Positions 16,701 through 24,112 of a DNA stretch of 64,000 nucleotides are shown here, in pieces. The stretch is from NCBI RefSeq assembly GCF_004346925.1, contig NZ_CP031167.1, positions 2,562,001-2,626,000 of the forward strand, read 5' to 3'. The notes under the pieces are model-generated. The model saw only the letters and a list, made by a program, of their open reading frames with translations, was not told the origin of the DNA and made no database searches. This DNA comes from Stenotrophomonas sp. ASS1 (GTDB taxonomy: Bacteria; Pseudomonadota; Gammaproteobacteria; Xanthomonadales; Xanthomonadaceae). The translations under genes were made by a program, and so were the position numbers. Positions within the stretch are counted from its first letter, which is position 1. Every line of letters starts with the position of its first letter.

Positions 16701-17238
16701 GTCACTACGAGCGTTGTTGCTGGCCTGTGCCGTCCTGCTGGCCGCACCGGCGATGGCTGCGGACCTGCACGCGCAGGTCTCGGCCTCGCTGATGCGGCCG
16801 GAACAGCGCTCGCTGCGGCCGATGCAATGGTCATCGCCACCGAAGCTGGTGGCGTTGTACTTCGGCGCCGACTGGTGCGCGCCCTGCCATGCCTTCGTAC
16901 CCACACTGCGCAGCGTGCGTGACGCATTGCGCGAGGCCGGCGCCGATACCGAAGTGGTGTACGTCAGCCTGGATGAGAGCGAGGCCGCGCTGCGCCGCTA
17001 CATGCACGCGCAGGACATGCCGTGGCCGGTGCTGGACCCGCGCCGTGCCGCGCGCATGCCGGCACTGCAGGCATTGGCCGGGCTGGCACCGCCGAATCTG
17101 GTGCTGATCGATGCCGACGGCAAGGTGCTGGCCAATGGTTGGCAAGGCCGGCGTTACGAAGGCCTGCAGCCCGTGTTGAAGGAATGGACGAAACGGGCGT
17201 GCGCGCAGCAGCAGGCCCATTGTCCGCCCGATCTGTAG
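16690..17238 (+). CDS. secreted thioredoxin-fold protein coupled to the Mn-regulated receptor
   Basis: A 182-residue exported protein of the tryparedoxin/TlpA-like thioredoxin superfamily. The signal peptide ends at APAMAA (about residue 24). The active site W62-C-A-P-C66 lies in LYFGADWCAPCHAF, followed by DTEVVYVSLDE, a MPWPVLDP segment and the cis-proline region APPNLVLIDADGKVL. It begins inside the last codons of the TonB receptor gene, so expression is linked to it and to the MntR box. It could reduce the CxxC of the receptor plug in the periplasm; that is speculation from the pairing. Confidence 0.82.
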   Translation: MRSKSLRALLLACAVLLAAPAMAADLHAQVSASLMRPEQRSLRPMQWSSPPKLVALYFGADWCAPCHAFVPTLRSVRDALREAGADTEVVYVSLDESEAALRRYMHAQDMPWPVLDPRRAARMPALQALAGLAPPNLVLIDADGKVLANGWQGRRYEGLQPVLKEWTKRACAQQQAHCPPDL

Positions 17239-17258
17239 AGTCGAGCCACGCTCGACTC
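17235..17258 (+). repeat. SMAG/REP palindrome
   Basis: A GTAG-headed palindrome with stem GTCGAGC/GCTCGAC. The head overlaps the last codon and stop (TAG) of the secreted thioredoxin-like gene, so the repeat supplies the stop codon. Confidence 0.85.
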
Positions 17259-17305
17259 ATTCCATCACCGCGCGAACAGCCGCCGGGCATGGCCCGACGC
17301 AACCG

Positions 17306-17776
17306 TTACGGCGCCCCGCCCTCCGCCTTGCGCACGAACGCTTCGAACAGCGCCAGCGTCTGCTCGCTTACATGGTGCTCGATACCCTCGGCATCGCGCC
17401 GCGCGGTATCCGGGTCCACGCCCAGCGCCAGCAGGAAACGCTCCACGGTCTGATGGCGCTGGCGGCTGGCATGCGCCAGCGCCTCGCCTTCCGAGGTCAG
17501 GAACACGCCGCGGTACGGCCGCTGCACCACCCAACCGTCGCGGGCCAGCCGCCGCAGCATCTTCGCCACGGTGGGCTGGGCTACGCCCAGGCGGGTGGCG
17601 ATGTCGACCTGGCGGGCCTCGCCGCCGTCGGCCAGCAGATCCGAGATCAGTTCGACATAGTCCTCCACCAGCTCCATCCGGTGCGCCTCGCGCACTTGCC
17701 GGAAGCTCTCGACCTGGCGCTCGGCCTCGATCAAGGGGGTGCTTTTCAGCGATGTCGAATCGTCGGTCTTGCCCAC
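17306..17776 (-). CDS. mntR: manganese-responsive transcriptional repressor MntR
   Basis: A 156-residue DtxR/MntR-family regulator. The winged HTH spans about 38-100 ([28 protein letters not shown] is the recognition region, followed by the wing [14 protein letters not shown]). The metal-binding dimerisation part follows, with [20 protein letters not shown] and [10 protein letters not shown] supplying the His/Glu ligands. The N-terminal extension of about 35 residues is typical of the E. coli-type MntR rather than Bacillus MntR. It is divergent from mntH, with 117 bases between, and presumably controls mntH and the TonB receptor through the two MntR boxes. Confidence 0.92.
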   Translation of the reverse strand: MGKTDDSTSLKSTPLIEAERQVESFRQVREAHRMELVEDYVELISDLLADGGEARQVDIATRLGVAQPTVAKMLRRLARDGWVVQRPYRGVFLTSEGEALAHASRQRHQTVERFLLALGVDPDTARRDAEGIEHHVSEQTLALFEAFVRKAEGGAP

Positions 17777-17868
17777 GCCTGCGCCTGTCCTTCCGGTGTA
17801 CTCCGGTGTTGAACCTGAATTCTGGACCAGTAACGCGATAAAGACGATTGTTTCACATTGCTAATGAC

Positions 17869-17884
17869 TATAGCAGGAGCTATA
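17869..17884. promoter_or_regulatory. MntR box overlapping the mntH leader
   Basis: TATAGC-AGGA-GCTATA is a perfect 6-4-6 palindrome ending nine bases before the mntH start codon. The AGGAG in its centre is also the best ribosome-binding sequence for mntH. The half-sites are identical to the box before the TonB receptor. Confidence 0.85.
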
Positions 17885-17893
17885 TTCGAACCC

Positions 17894-19225
17894 ATGAACA
17901 CGCTGGCGCCCCGCGACCCTTCGGCCTCCACTCCGGCCAGCCTGGGTGCGCTCAACGCCTCGGTGGCGGTGCCCGACAAGGGCCACTGGTGGTTCCGCCT
18001 GCTGGCCTTCCTCGGCCCCGGCTACATGATCTCGGTCGGCTACATGGACCCCGGCAACTGGGCCACCGACCTCGCCGGCGGTTCGCGCTTCGGCTACCTG
18101 CTGCTGTCGGTCATCCTCATTTCCAACCTGATGGCGGTGATCCTGCAGGCGCTGTCGGCGCGGCTCGGCATCGCTACCGGCATGGACCTGGCGCAGGCCT
18201 GCCGTGCCCGCTACCCGAAGCCGGTGAACCTGGCGTTATGGGCGCTGTGCGAGGCGGCGATCATCGCCTGCGACCTGGCCGAGGTGATCGGCACCGCGAT
18301 CGCGCTGAAGCTGCTGTTCGACCTGCCGTTGCTGTGGGGCGCGGTGATCACCGCGCTGGACACGCTGCTGGTGCTGCTGCTGATGAACCGCGGTTTCCGT
18401 GCGCTGGAAGCCTTCGTGATCGCATTGCTGATGGTGATCTTCGGCTGCTTCGTGGTGCAGATCGCGCTGGCCGCACCGCCGGTGATGGCGGTGCTGGGCG
18501 GCTTCATTCCGCGTGCGCAGGTGGTGACCGATCCGCACGCGCTGTACATCGCGATCGGCATCATCGGTGCCACGGTGATGCCGCACAATCTCTACCTGCA
18601 TTCGTCCATCGTGCAGACCCGCGCTTACCCGCGTACCGATGACGGTCGCCGCAGCGCGCTGCGCTGGGCGGTCACCGACAGCACCATTGCGCTGACCCTC
18701 GCATTGTTCATCAACGCCAGCATCCTGATCCTGGCGGCGGCGGTGTTCCATGCCAATGGCCGATTCGACGTGGAGGACATCGAGCAGGCACACCAGCTGC
18801 TGGCGCCGATGCTGGGCGTGGGCGCGGCGGCGACGTTGTTTGCGATCGCGCTGCTGGCCTCCGGCCTGAACTCGACGGTGACGGCGACGCTGGCCGGCCA
18901 GATCGTGATGGAAGGCTTCCTGCACCTGCGCCTGCCACCGTGGCTGCGGCGGCTGATCACGCGTGCACTGGCGATCATTCCGTTGGTGGTGGTGATCATG
19001 CTGTTCGGCGACCAGGGCGCGGTGAAGCTGCTGGTGCTGAGCCAGGTGGTGCTGTCGATGCAGCTGCCGTTCGCGATCATCCCGCTGGTGCGGATCGTGA
19101 CCGACAAGGTGACGATGGGCGCCTTGGTAGCCCCGCGCTGGCTGGGCGCGATCGCCTGGGTGATCGCGCTGGTGATCGTGGCGCTGAACGTGAAGCTGCT
19201 GGTGGATACCTTCAGCGGCGGGTGA
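17894..19225 (+). CDS. mntH: NRAMP manganese transporter MntH
   Basis: A 443-residue inner-membrane proton-coupled divalent metal importer with about 11 membrane segments. The metal-binding signatures are intact: M51-D-P-G-N55 in segment 1 ([18 protein letters not shown]) and [10 protein letters not shown] in segment 6. The chosen start is ATG 17894. An ATG at 17864 is in frame but would place the MntR operator inside the coding region. The gene is divergent from mntR. It would move Mn(II) from periplasm to cytosol, completing a route whose outer-membrane step could be the MntR-controlled TonB receptor. Confidence 0.95.
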   Translation: MNTLAPRDPSASTPASLGALNASVAVPDKGHWWFRLLAFLGPGYMISVGYMDPGNWATDLAGGSRFGYLLLSVILISNLMAVILQALSARLGIATGMDLAQACRARYPKPVNLALWALCEAAIIACDLAEVIGTAIALKLLFDLPLLWGAVITALDTLLVLLLMNRGFRALEAFVIALLMVIFGCFVVQIALAAPPVMAVLGGFIPRAQVVTDPHALYIAIGIIGATVMPHNLYLHSSIVQTRAYPRTDDGRRSALRWAVTDSTIALTLALFINASILILAAAVFHANGRFDVEDIEQAHQLLAPMLGVGAAATLFAIALLASGLNSTVTATLAGQIVMEGFLHLRLPPWLRRLITRALAIIPLVVVIMLFGDQGAVKLLVLSQVVLSMQLPFAIIPLVRIVTDKVTMGALVAPRWLGAIAWVIALVIVALNVKLLVDTFSGG

Positions 19226-19249
19226 TGCCAGATCCAGGGGTTGGACCCA

Positions 19250-19273
19250 GTAGATCCACGCCATGCGTGGATG
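19250..19273 (+). repeat. SMAG/REP palindrome
   Basis: GTAG head followed by the stem ATCCACGC/GCGTGGAT, between the convergent mntH and thioredoxin genes. Confidence 0.85.
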
Positions 19274-19287
19274 CCTTTACACGATGC

Positions 19288-19326
19288 GGGGTCAGAGCCC
19301 TTGCCGCTGGCAAGGGATCCGACCCC
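19288..19326. repeat. GGATCCCTT-type palindrome, possible terminator
   Basis: A 39-base imperfect palindrome running from GGGGTCAGAGCCCTTGCC to GGCAAGGGATCCGACCCC. On the minus strand it begins 12 bases after the stop of the RNR-operon thioredoxin gene. The sequence, in inverse orientation, resembles the hairpin after the FabR-like gene (11561-11608). Confidence 0.75.
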
Positions 19327-19338
19327 ACCATCTCCACG

Positions 19339-19665
19339 CTACAGATGCAACGCGATCGCGGCCTCGATCTGCTGAGGCGACTGGAACCCCGCCAGGCGCG
19401 TACGTTCGTCACCGTCACGGAACAGCGACAGCGTCGGCGTCTGCCGCAGCCCCAGCTCCCTGAAGAACGCCTCACCCAGCACTTCCAGCTGCACGCGCAG
19501 CAGGGTCGTGCCCTGCCCCGCCATGCTGTTGGCCACCCGGTGCAGCGACATCTCCAGCATCCGGCACCCCGGGCACTGGTCCTTGTGGAAATCCACCAGC
19601 ACCCTAGGATGTTCGGCCAGCAGCTGCCGGAACTGCTCAGGCGTGGTGGCGTGGATGATCTGCAT
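19339..19665 (-). CDS. thioredoxin-like protein of the RNR operon
   Basis: A 108-residue cytosolic thioredoxin fold. The redox pair is C31-P-G-C34 in DFHKDQCPGCRMLE, and the cis-proline is in RQTPTLSLFRDGD. It has no signal peptide. It is the last gene of nrdA-nrdB-flavodoxin-thioredoxin, and its start lies inside the 3' end of the flavodoxin gene (29-base overlap). The natural role is to re-reduce the active-site disulfide of ribonucleotide reductase, as NrdH or thioredoxin does. The CPGC motif differs from both thioredoxin (CGPC) and typical NrdH (CVQC/CMQC). Confidence 0.82.
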   Translation of the reverse strand: MQIIHATTPEQFRQLLAEHPRVLVDFHKDQCPGCRMLEMSLHRVANSMAGQGTTLLRVQLEVLGEAFFRELGLRQTPTLSLFRDGDERTRLAGFQSPQQIEAAIALHL

Positions 19666-20116
19666 CGGTGTTGCTCCAATAGTGGGCCAGGACCGCGTCG
19701 GTCCAAGCCTCGATGGCCCCCGCATGGCGTTGGCCATGCGGCATCTGTTCGATTTCCAGCGGCGGATAGTCGCTGCGGAAGTAGCGGATCAGGCGGTGCA
19801 CGGCGCCGCAGTAGTACTCCTGCCCCCACTGCGTTTCGCCGGTGCCGAACACCGCCAGCTGCCGCGGCCGCTCACCGCGTTCGGCAATACCGGCCACCCA
19901 TGCCTTCATCTCCGACGGCGTTCGGCCGGCGTTGTCGGTCCAGCAGCCCAGCAGCACCAGGTCGGCCTCATCGGCCGCCAGCGGCGGCGCCTGGCGCAGG
20001 TCGTCAGCCTCCTGCCAGTGAACCGAATGACCTGCGGCGCGGCAACGCTCGGCGATCTGCCGGCCGAGCTCGCGGGTGTTGCCGCTCAACGAGGCGACCA
20101 CCACCAGGATGCTCAG
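19637..20116 (-). CDS. flavodoxin-like protein of the RNR operon
   Basis: A roughly 159-residue flavodoxin. The phosphate loop is SLSGNTRELG at the first strand, followed by DLVLLGCWTDNAGRTPSEMK (second flavin loop) and LAVFGTGETQWGQEYYCGAV (third). It directly follows nrdB; its frame opens before the nrdB stop. No in-frame ATG exists near the fold start: candidates are CTG 20116, GTG 20104 or an ATG at 20179 inside nrdB, so coupling to nrdB translation is likely. In class Ib enzymes the flavodoxin NrdI activates the R2 metal site, so an NrdI-like role here is plausible but not shown. Confidence 0.75.
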   Translation of the reverse strand: MSILVVVASLSGNTRELGRQIAERCRAAGHSVHWQEADDLRQAPPLAADEADLVLLGCWTDNAGRTPSEMKAWVAGIAERGERPRQLAVFGTGETQWGQEYYCGAVHRLIRYFRSDYPPLEIEQMPHGQRHAGAIEAWTDAVLAHYWSNTDADHPRHHA

Positions 20117-20129
20117 CGCGGCGCCGGAC

Positions 20130-21170
20130 TCACAGGTCGTCGAAGCCGTTGTCGACGTTGGTCTTCTTGTAACTTGCATTGCGCATCTCGAAGAAGTCGG
20201 TCTTGGTTTCGGTGAAGTTGTCGGCGTAGGCCTTGATCCACGGCATCACGTTGTCGGTGGTGTCGCTGTACAGGCGCTCGATGCCGAGCATGCCGGCCAT
20301 CTTGTTGGCGCGGTACTTCACGTAGCGCACCATCTCGTCCACGTCGATGCCGTCGATACCGTCCAGCACCTCCGACGACCACTGCGTCTCCAGCTCGATC
20401 GCGTGTTCGAATGATTGGTGCACGTAGGCGGTCAGCTCGTTGGTCTGCAGCTCCGGGTTCTCGCCGATGATGGCGCGGATCAGCTCGCTGATGAACTTGG
20501 TATGCGCCAGCTCGTCACGGTTGATGAAGCTGATGATCTTGCCCGTACCGTTCATGCGGTTCTGCCGCACCATGTTGTAGAAGTAGGCGAAACCGGAATA
20601 GAAGTTGATGCCTTCCAGGATCGAGGACTGGATCAGCGACTTCAGCAGGGTCTCGGCGGTCTTCTCGCGCATGAAGTCGTCATACGCGCCCATGATCGGT
20701 GCGTTGCGCTTGATGATGGTCGGGTGGGTGCGGGCGATCTCGAAGATGCGGTTCTGGTTCGGCAGGTCGGTGATAGAGGCCAGCACGTAGCTGTAGCTCT
20801 CGTTATGGATCACTTCCTGCTGGCCGATGATCGCTGCATTGGCATGCGCGGCGGGATCGGTGATGTACTCGGCCACGTTGTAGATGAAGCGGGTCTGCGG
20901 TGAGTCGAGCGTGGCGAGCAGGCCGATGATCGAGTCGTAGGCGTTCTTTTCGCGTGCGTTGAGCTCGCCGTACTGGCGGGCATCGAGCTTCATGTCGACC
21001 TCGTCGGGAATCCAGAAATTGGTCGACAGCTCCTTGTAGGCCCGATAGAACGACGGGTACGGAATGTCGTTCCAGTTGAGGATGCCGCTGGTGCGGCCGT
21101 TGATGATGCCGGTGCTGCGGTTGGGATGGCGCGGTTCGAGGATCTTGATGCGGTCGAGGGGGGTTGCCAT
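20130..21170 (-). CDS. nrdB: ribonucleotide reductase class I, small (R2) subunit
   Basis: A 346-residue ferritin-like radical-generating subunit. Metal and radical residues can be read from the family pattern: LATLDSPQTR (Asp ligand), QQEVIHNESYSY (Glu and His ligands with the radical tyrosine seven residues after the Glu), SSILEGINFYSGFAYF (Glu) and INRDELAHTKF (Glu and His). The C-terminal NVDNGFDDL is the tail that docks on R1. It follows nrdA after about 150 bases containing three SMAG palindromes and precedes the flavodoxin gene. The tyrosine is present, so a tyrosyl radical mechanism is expected; the metal (Fe or Mn) cannot be told. Confidence 0.93.
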   Translation of the reverse strand: MATPLDRIKILEPRHPNRSTGIINGRTSGILNWNDIPYPSFYRAYKELSTNFWIPDEVDMKLDARQYGELNAREKNAYDSIIGLLATLDSPQTRFIYNVAEYITDPAAHANAAIIGQQEVIHNESYSYVLASITDLPNQNRIFEIARTHPTIIKRNAPIMGAYDDFMREKTAETLLKSLIQSSILEGINFYSGFAYFYNMVRQNRMNGTGKIISFINRDELAHTKFISELIRAIIGENPELQTNELTAYVHQSFEHAIELETQWSSEVLDGIDGIDVDEMVRYVKYRANKMAGMLGIERLYSDTTDNVMPWIKAYADNFTETKTDFFEMRNASYKKTNVDNGFDDL

Positions 21171-21201
21171 GGGTTTCTGCCTTCGTTCTCTTTCTATCGT
21201 G

Positions 21202-21301
21202 TTGCCGGCCAGCGGCCGGCACTACCGAAGATCGCGGGGTTGCCGGCCAGCGGCCGGCACTACCGAAGATCACGGGGTTGCCGGCCAGCGGCCGGCACTA
21301 C
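21202..21301 (-). repeat. three tandem SMAG/REP palindromes between nrdA and nrdB
   Basis: Identical 24-base palindromes (GTAG head on the minus strand, GCCGGCC/GGCCGGC stem) at 21202-21225, 21240-21263 and 21278-21301, with an exact 38-base period and nearly identical 14-base spacers. They are transcribed within the RNR operon and would form three stem-loops in the nrdA-nrdB intercistronic RNA. Confidence 0.9.
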
Positions 21302-21317
21302 CGTGGGTCGCCGGCGG

Positions 21318-23681
21318 TCAGCTGGAGCACCACTCGCATTCACTGATGTCGATGTCGTTGGAACGCACGTAGTAAGTGGTCTTCAGGCCTTCGCGCCAGG
21401 CGCTCAGGTGCAGCTCCAGCAGGGTGCTGGCGCGGATGGTGCTTGGCACGTACAGGTTGAAGCTGATCGACTGGTCGACGTGGCGCTGGCGGCGTGCGTT
21501 CTGGCGCACGCTGGCGAACTGGTCGACCTTGTAGGCGCCCTTCTCGTAGTACGGCCAGGTTTCCAGCGACAGGCCCGGCGCGGCCACCGGCCGCCGGAAA
21601 TCCTTCTTTTCCTCGTAGTAGAACGCGCTGTAGATCGGGTCGATCGATGCGGTGGAACCGGCAATCTGCGCGGTGCTCATGTTCGGCGCCACCGCCAGCA
21701 GCCAGCCGTTGCGCAGGCCGTGCGTGGCGACCTCGCGGGCCAGGCTCTCCCAGGCCGCGCCGCTGTAGTCGCGGTCACTGAAGTAGCGTCCGTTGTGCCA
21801 GTCGCTGCCGGCGAACATCGGGTAGCTGCCCTTTTCCTTCGCCAGCTGCGCGCTGGCCTGGATGGTCAGGAAGTTGATGCGCTCGTAGAGGCGGTCGGCC
21901 AGCTCTTCGGCATCCGGCGATTCCCACTGGATCGCCTGCTGCGCCAGCAGGTGGTGCCAGCCGAACGTGCCCAGGCCGATGGCGCGGTACTTGCGGTTGG
22001 TGATCGTGGCCTGCGGTACCGGCAATGCGTTGAGGTCGATCACGTTGTCGAGCATGCGCACCTGGATCGGGATCAGGCGTTCCAGCACGTCGGTGGCCAG
22101 CAGGTCATCCGGCGCACTGATCGCACGTCCGAGGTTGATCGAGGACAGGTTGCAGACCACGAAGTCACCGGCGCGGCGCGTAGTCACGATCTGGTCGCCG
22201 CTGACGATCTCCTGGATCATCCGCGTCGGGCTCATGTTCTGCAGGATCTCGGTGCACAGGTTGCTGGAATAGATCATGCCCGCGTGCTTGTTCGGGTTCC
22301 GGCGGTTGACCTCGTCGCGGTAGAACAGGAACGGGTTGCCGGTCTCCAGCTGGCTGAGCATGATCCGCTTGAACAGATCGATGGCCTTCACCGTGCGGCG
22401 GCTGATGCGCTCATCGGCCACCAGCTCGGCGTAGCGGTCGCGGAAGCTGCCAGAACCACGCTTCTCGTCGTAGAAGTCCTGCAGGTACCAGCCCTTGGCC
22501 TGCTTCACCTCGTGCGGATCGAACAGGTACCAGTCGGCGCGACGTTCGACCGCTTCCATGAACAGGTCCGGCACGCAGACCGAAGTGAACACATCGTGCG
22601 CGCGCAGGCGCTGGTCGCCGTTGTTGAGGCGCAGGTCCATGAAGGCTTCGATATCGCGGTGCCAGATGTCCAGGTACACCGCCACCGCGCCCTTGCGCTG
22701 GCCGAGCTGATCAACCGACACCGCAGTGTTGTTGAGCTGCTTGATCCACGGCACCACGCCACCGGAGGAATTGGCCACGCCACGGATCGGCGCGCCGCTG
22801 CTGCGCACATAGCCCAGATAGGCACCAACGCCGCCGCCGTGCTTGGACACGCGGGCGATATCGGTATTGGAGTCATAGATGCCCTGCAGGCTGTCGTCCA
22901 CCGTGTCGATGAAGCAGCTGGACAACTGGCCGCCGACCTTGCCGGCATTGGCCAACGTCGGCGTGGCCACCGTCATGTACAGGTTGGACAGCGCCCAGTA
23001 CGCCTCGCCGACCAGCTGCATGCGCCGCTCACGCGGCTTTTCCTCCTGCATCAGGTACAGCGCGATGGTCAGCCAGCGCTCCTGCGGCAGTTCATAGACC
23101 TCACGGCTGCGGTCGCTGGCCAGGTAGCGCGTGGCCAGCAGGTACAGGCCGTTGTAGGCGAACAGGCGATCGCGCTCCGGGTCGATCATTTCGCCGGCCT
23201 GCTGCAGCTCTTCCTTGGAATAGCAGCGCAGGATGTCGTTGCTGTAGATGCCGCGGTCGGCCAGGCTTTCCTGCAGGCCCACGTAGGAACCGTACTTCAG
23301 TCCAACGTCGTAGAAGCGGTTGCGGCTGGCGCGCTTGTACAGGCGGCGCAGGTAGATGCGTGCGGCAAACTGTTCCCACTCCGGCGCGACCAGGTCCACG
23401 CGCGATTCGGCCTCGCGGATCAGCAGATCGACCAGATCATCGGCGCTGATGCTCGGTTTGCGTTCGACCATCGACTGCACCACGCGGCGGTAGTCGCTCA
23501 CATCCAGCTGCGGGAACTCGGCATGCACGGCGTCGATGCTGCGCTGCAGGCGCTCGGCCTCGAACGGCAGGCGACGATTGCCAGCCTCCTTGGTGATCCA
23601 GGTCGGCACGCGCTCGCCACCGGCGCGCAAGGCGTCGCCAGCGCCGGCCAGATCGGCCACGCGGAAGGTACTGTCGGTCAT
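21318..23681 (-). CDS. nrdA: ribonucleotide reductase class I, large (R1) subunit
   Basis: A 787-residue catalytic subunit that reduces ribonucleoside diphosphates to deoxyribonucleotides. Catalytic elements in order are SSCFIDTVDDSLQGIYD (redox cysteine), NLCTEI (thiyl radical cysteine), VCNLSSINLG (partner cysteine), PNMSTAQIAGSTASIDPIY (phosphate loop), and the C-terminal CEWCSS pair that shuttles reducing equivalents. An N-terminal cone-like region of about 100 residues is present but short and divergent, so allosteric ATP control is uncertain. ATG 23681 gives MTDSTFRVADLAG. It is first in an operon with nrdB, flavodoxin and thioredoxin, and has a 266-base leader behind an NrdR-type promoter. 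Confidence 0.93.
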   Translation of the reverse strand: MTDSTFRVADLAGAGDALRAGGERVPTWITKEAGNRRLPFEAERLQRSIDAVHAEFPQLDVSDYRRVVQSMVERKPSISADDLVDLLIREAESRVDLVAPEWEQFAARIYLRRLYKRASRNRFYDVGLKYGSYVGLQESLADRGIYSNDILRCYSKEELQQAGEMIDPERDRLFAYNGLYLLATRYLASDRSREVYELPQERWLTIALYLMQEEKPRERRMQLVGEAYWALSNLYMTVATPTLANAGKVGGQLSSCFIDTVDDSLQGIYDSNTDIARVSKHGGGVGAYLGYVRSSGAPIRGVANSSGGVVPWIKQLNNTAVSVDQLGQRKGAVAVYLDIWHRDIEAFMDLRLNNGDQRLRAHDVFTSVCVPDLFMEAVERRADWYLFDPHEVKQAKGWYLQDFYDEKRGSGSFRDRYAELVADERISRRTVKAIDLFKRIMLSQLETGNPFLFYRDEVNRRNPNKHAGMIYSSNLCTEILQNMSPTRMIQEIVSGDQIVTTRRAGDFVVCNLSSINLGRAISAPDDLLATDVLERLIPIQVRMLDNVIDLNALPVPQATITNRKYRAIGLGTFGWHHLLAQQAIQWESPDAEELADRLYERINFLTIQASAQLAKEKGSYPMFAGSDWHNGRYFSDRDYSGAAWESLAREVATHGLRNGWLLAVAPNMSTAQIAGSTASIDPIYSAFYYEEKKDFRRPVAAPGLSLETWPYYEKGAYKVDQFASVRQNARRQRHVDQSISFNLYVPSTIRASTLLELHLSAWREGLKTTYYVRSNDIDISECEWCSS

Positions 23682-23947
23682 GGTGGTGAAACTCCAGGCT
23701 CGCACGCGCGTTGGCGGTCGATGCCATGGCGGCCCTGCACGCGATACCGGCGCACGGGGCGAACGGGTGGATTGCCAAGGCACGGGAACGTAGGTCGTCG
23801 GCATCTGCCTGCGCCTGCGGCCGGTATCCGGGCCGTGGGGGCGACCTGCGTCCGCACGGTGGCGGCCGCGTCGACACGGCAAGCCTTCAGGGGCGGGCCG
23901 CGGGACGTTTGCTGCATGTCCGGCGGCGGCGGCTGACCGGGAGTGAC
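23682..23947 (-). other. long GC-rich leader of nrdA
   Basis: About 266 bases lie between the predicted nrdA transcription start and its ATG. I see no convincing small gene and no recognisable riboswitch (the conserved boxes of the cobalamin class are absent). Short open frames here are high-GC noise. Confidence 0.5.
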
Positions 23948-23949
23948 GG

Positions 23950-23997
23950 ACACAACATAGTGGGGATATTCCAGCCCGTCAACACAAGATGCGGTAA
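23950..23997 (-). promoter_or_regulatory. nrdA promoter with tandem NrdR-like boxes
   Basis: On the minus strand, -35 TTGACG (23982-23977) and -10 TATGTT (23959-23954) are spaced by 17 bases. Two NrdR-like boxes, ACACAACATAGTGGGG (23950-23965) and ACACAAGATGCGGTAA (23982-23997), start 32 bases apart, three helical turns, and cover the -10 and touch the -35. They match 12 and 10 of 16 positions of the NrdR consensus ACACWATATATWGTGT. Paired boxes at this spacing are the hallmark of NrdR control. Confidence 0.7.
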
Positions 23998-24112
23998 TCA
24001 ACACATGTCGCGACGATCAGTCGCAGGATGCCGTGTTGCACCTGCGGCGCCTTGTCGACAGCGCCTTCGTCCCCAGTTCGGTACAACATCAACTTTCCCC
24101 GGAACACCGCCC

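Noticed and set aside
21202..21301. Possible miniature CRISPR array
   Set aside because: The repeats are perfect palindromes with 14-base spacers that are nearly identical to each other, and no cas gene is present; they are SMAG-type REP units.
21126..23936. A 936-residue plus-strand frame opposite nrdA
   Set aside because: It is antisense to a highly conserved enzyme, arginine/histidine rich, without any recognisable domain.
23682..23949. Possible cobalamin riboswitch before nrdA
   Set aside because: A long leader before a ribonucleotide reductase prompted the check, but the conserved B12-box and core sequences are absent, and this enzyme does not use cobalamin.
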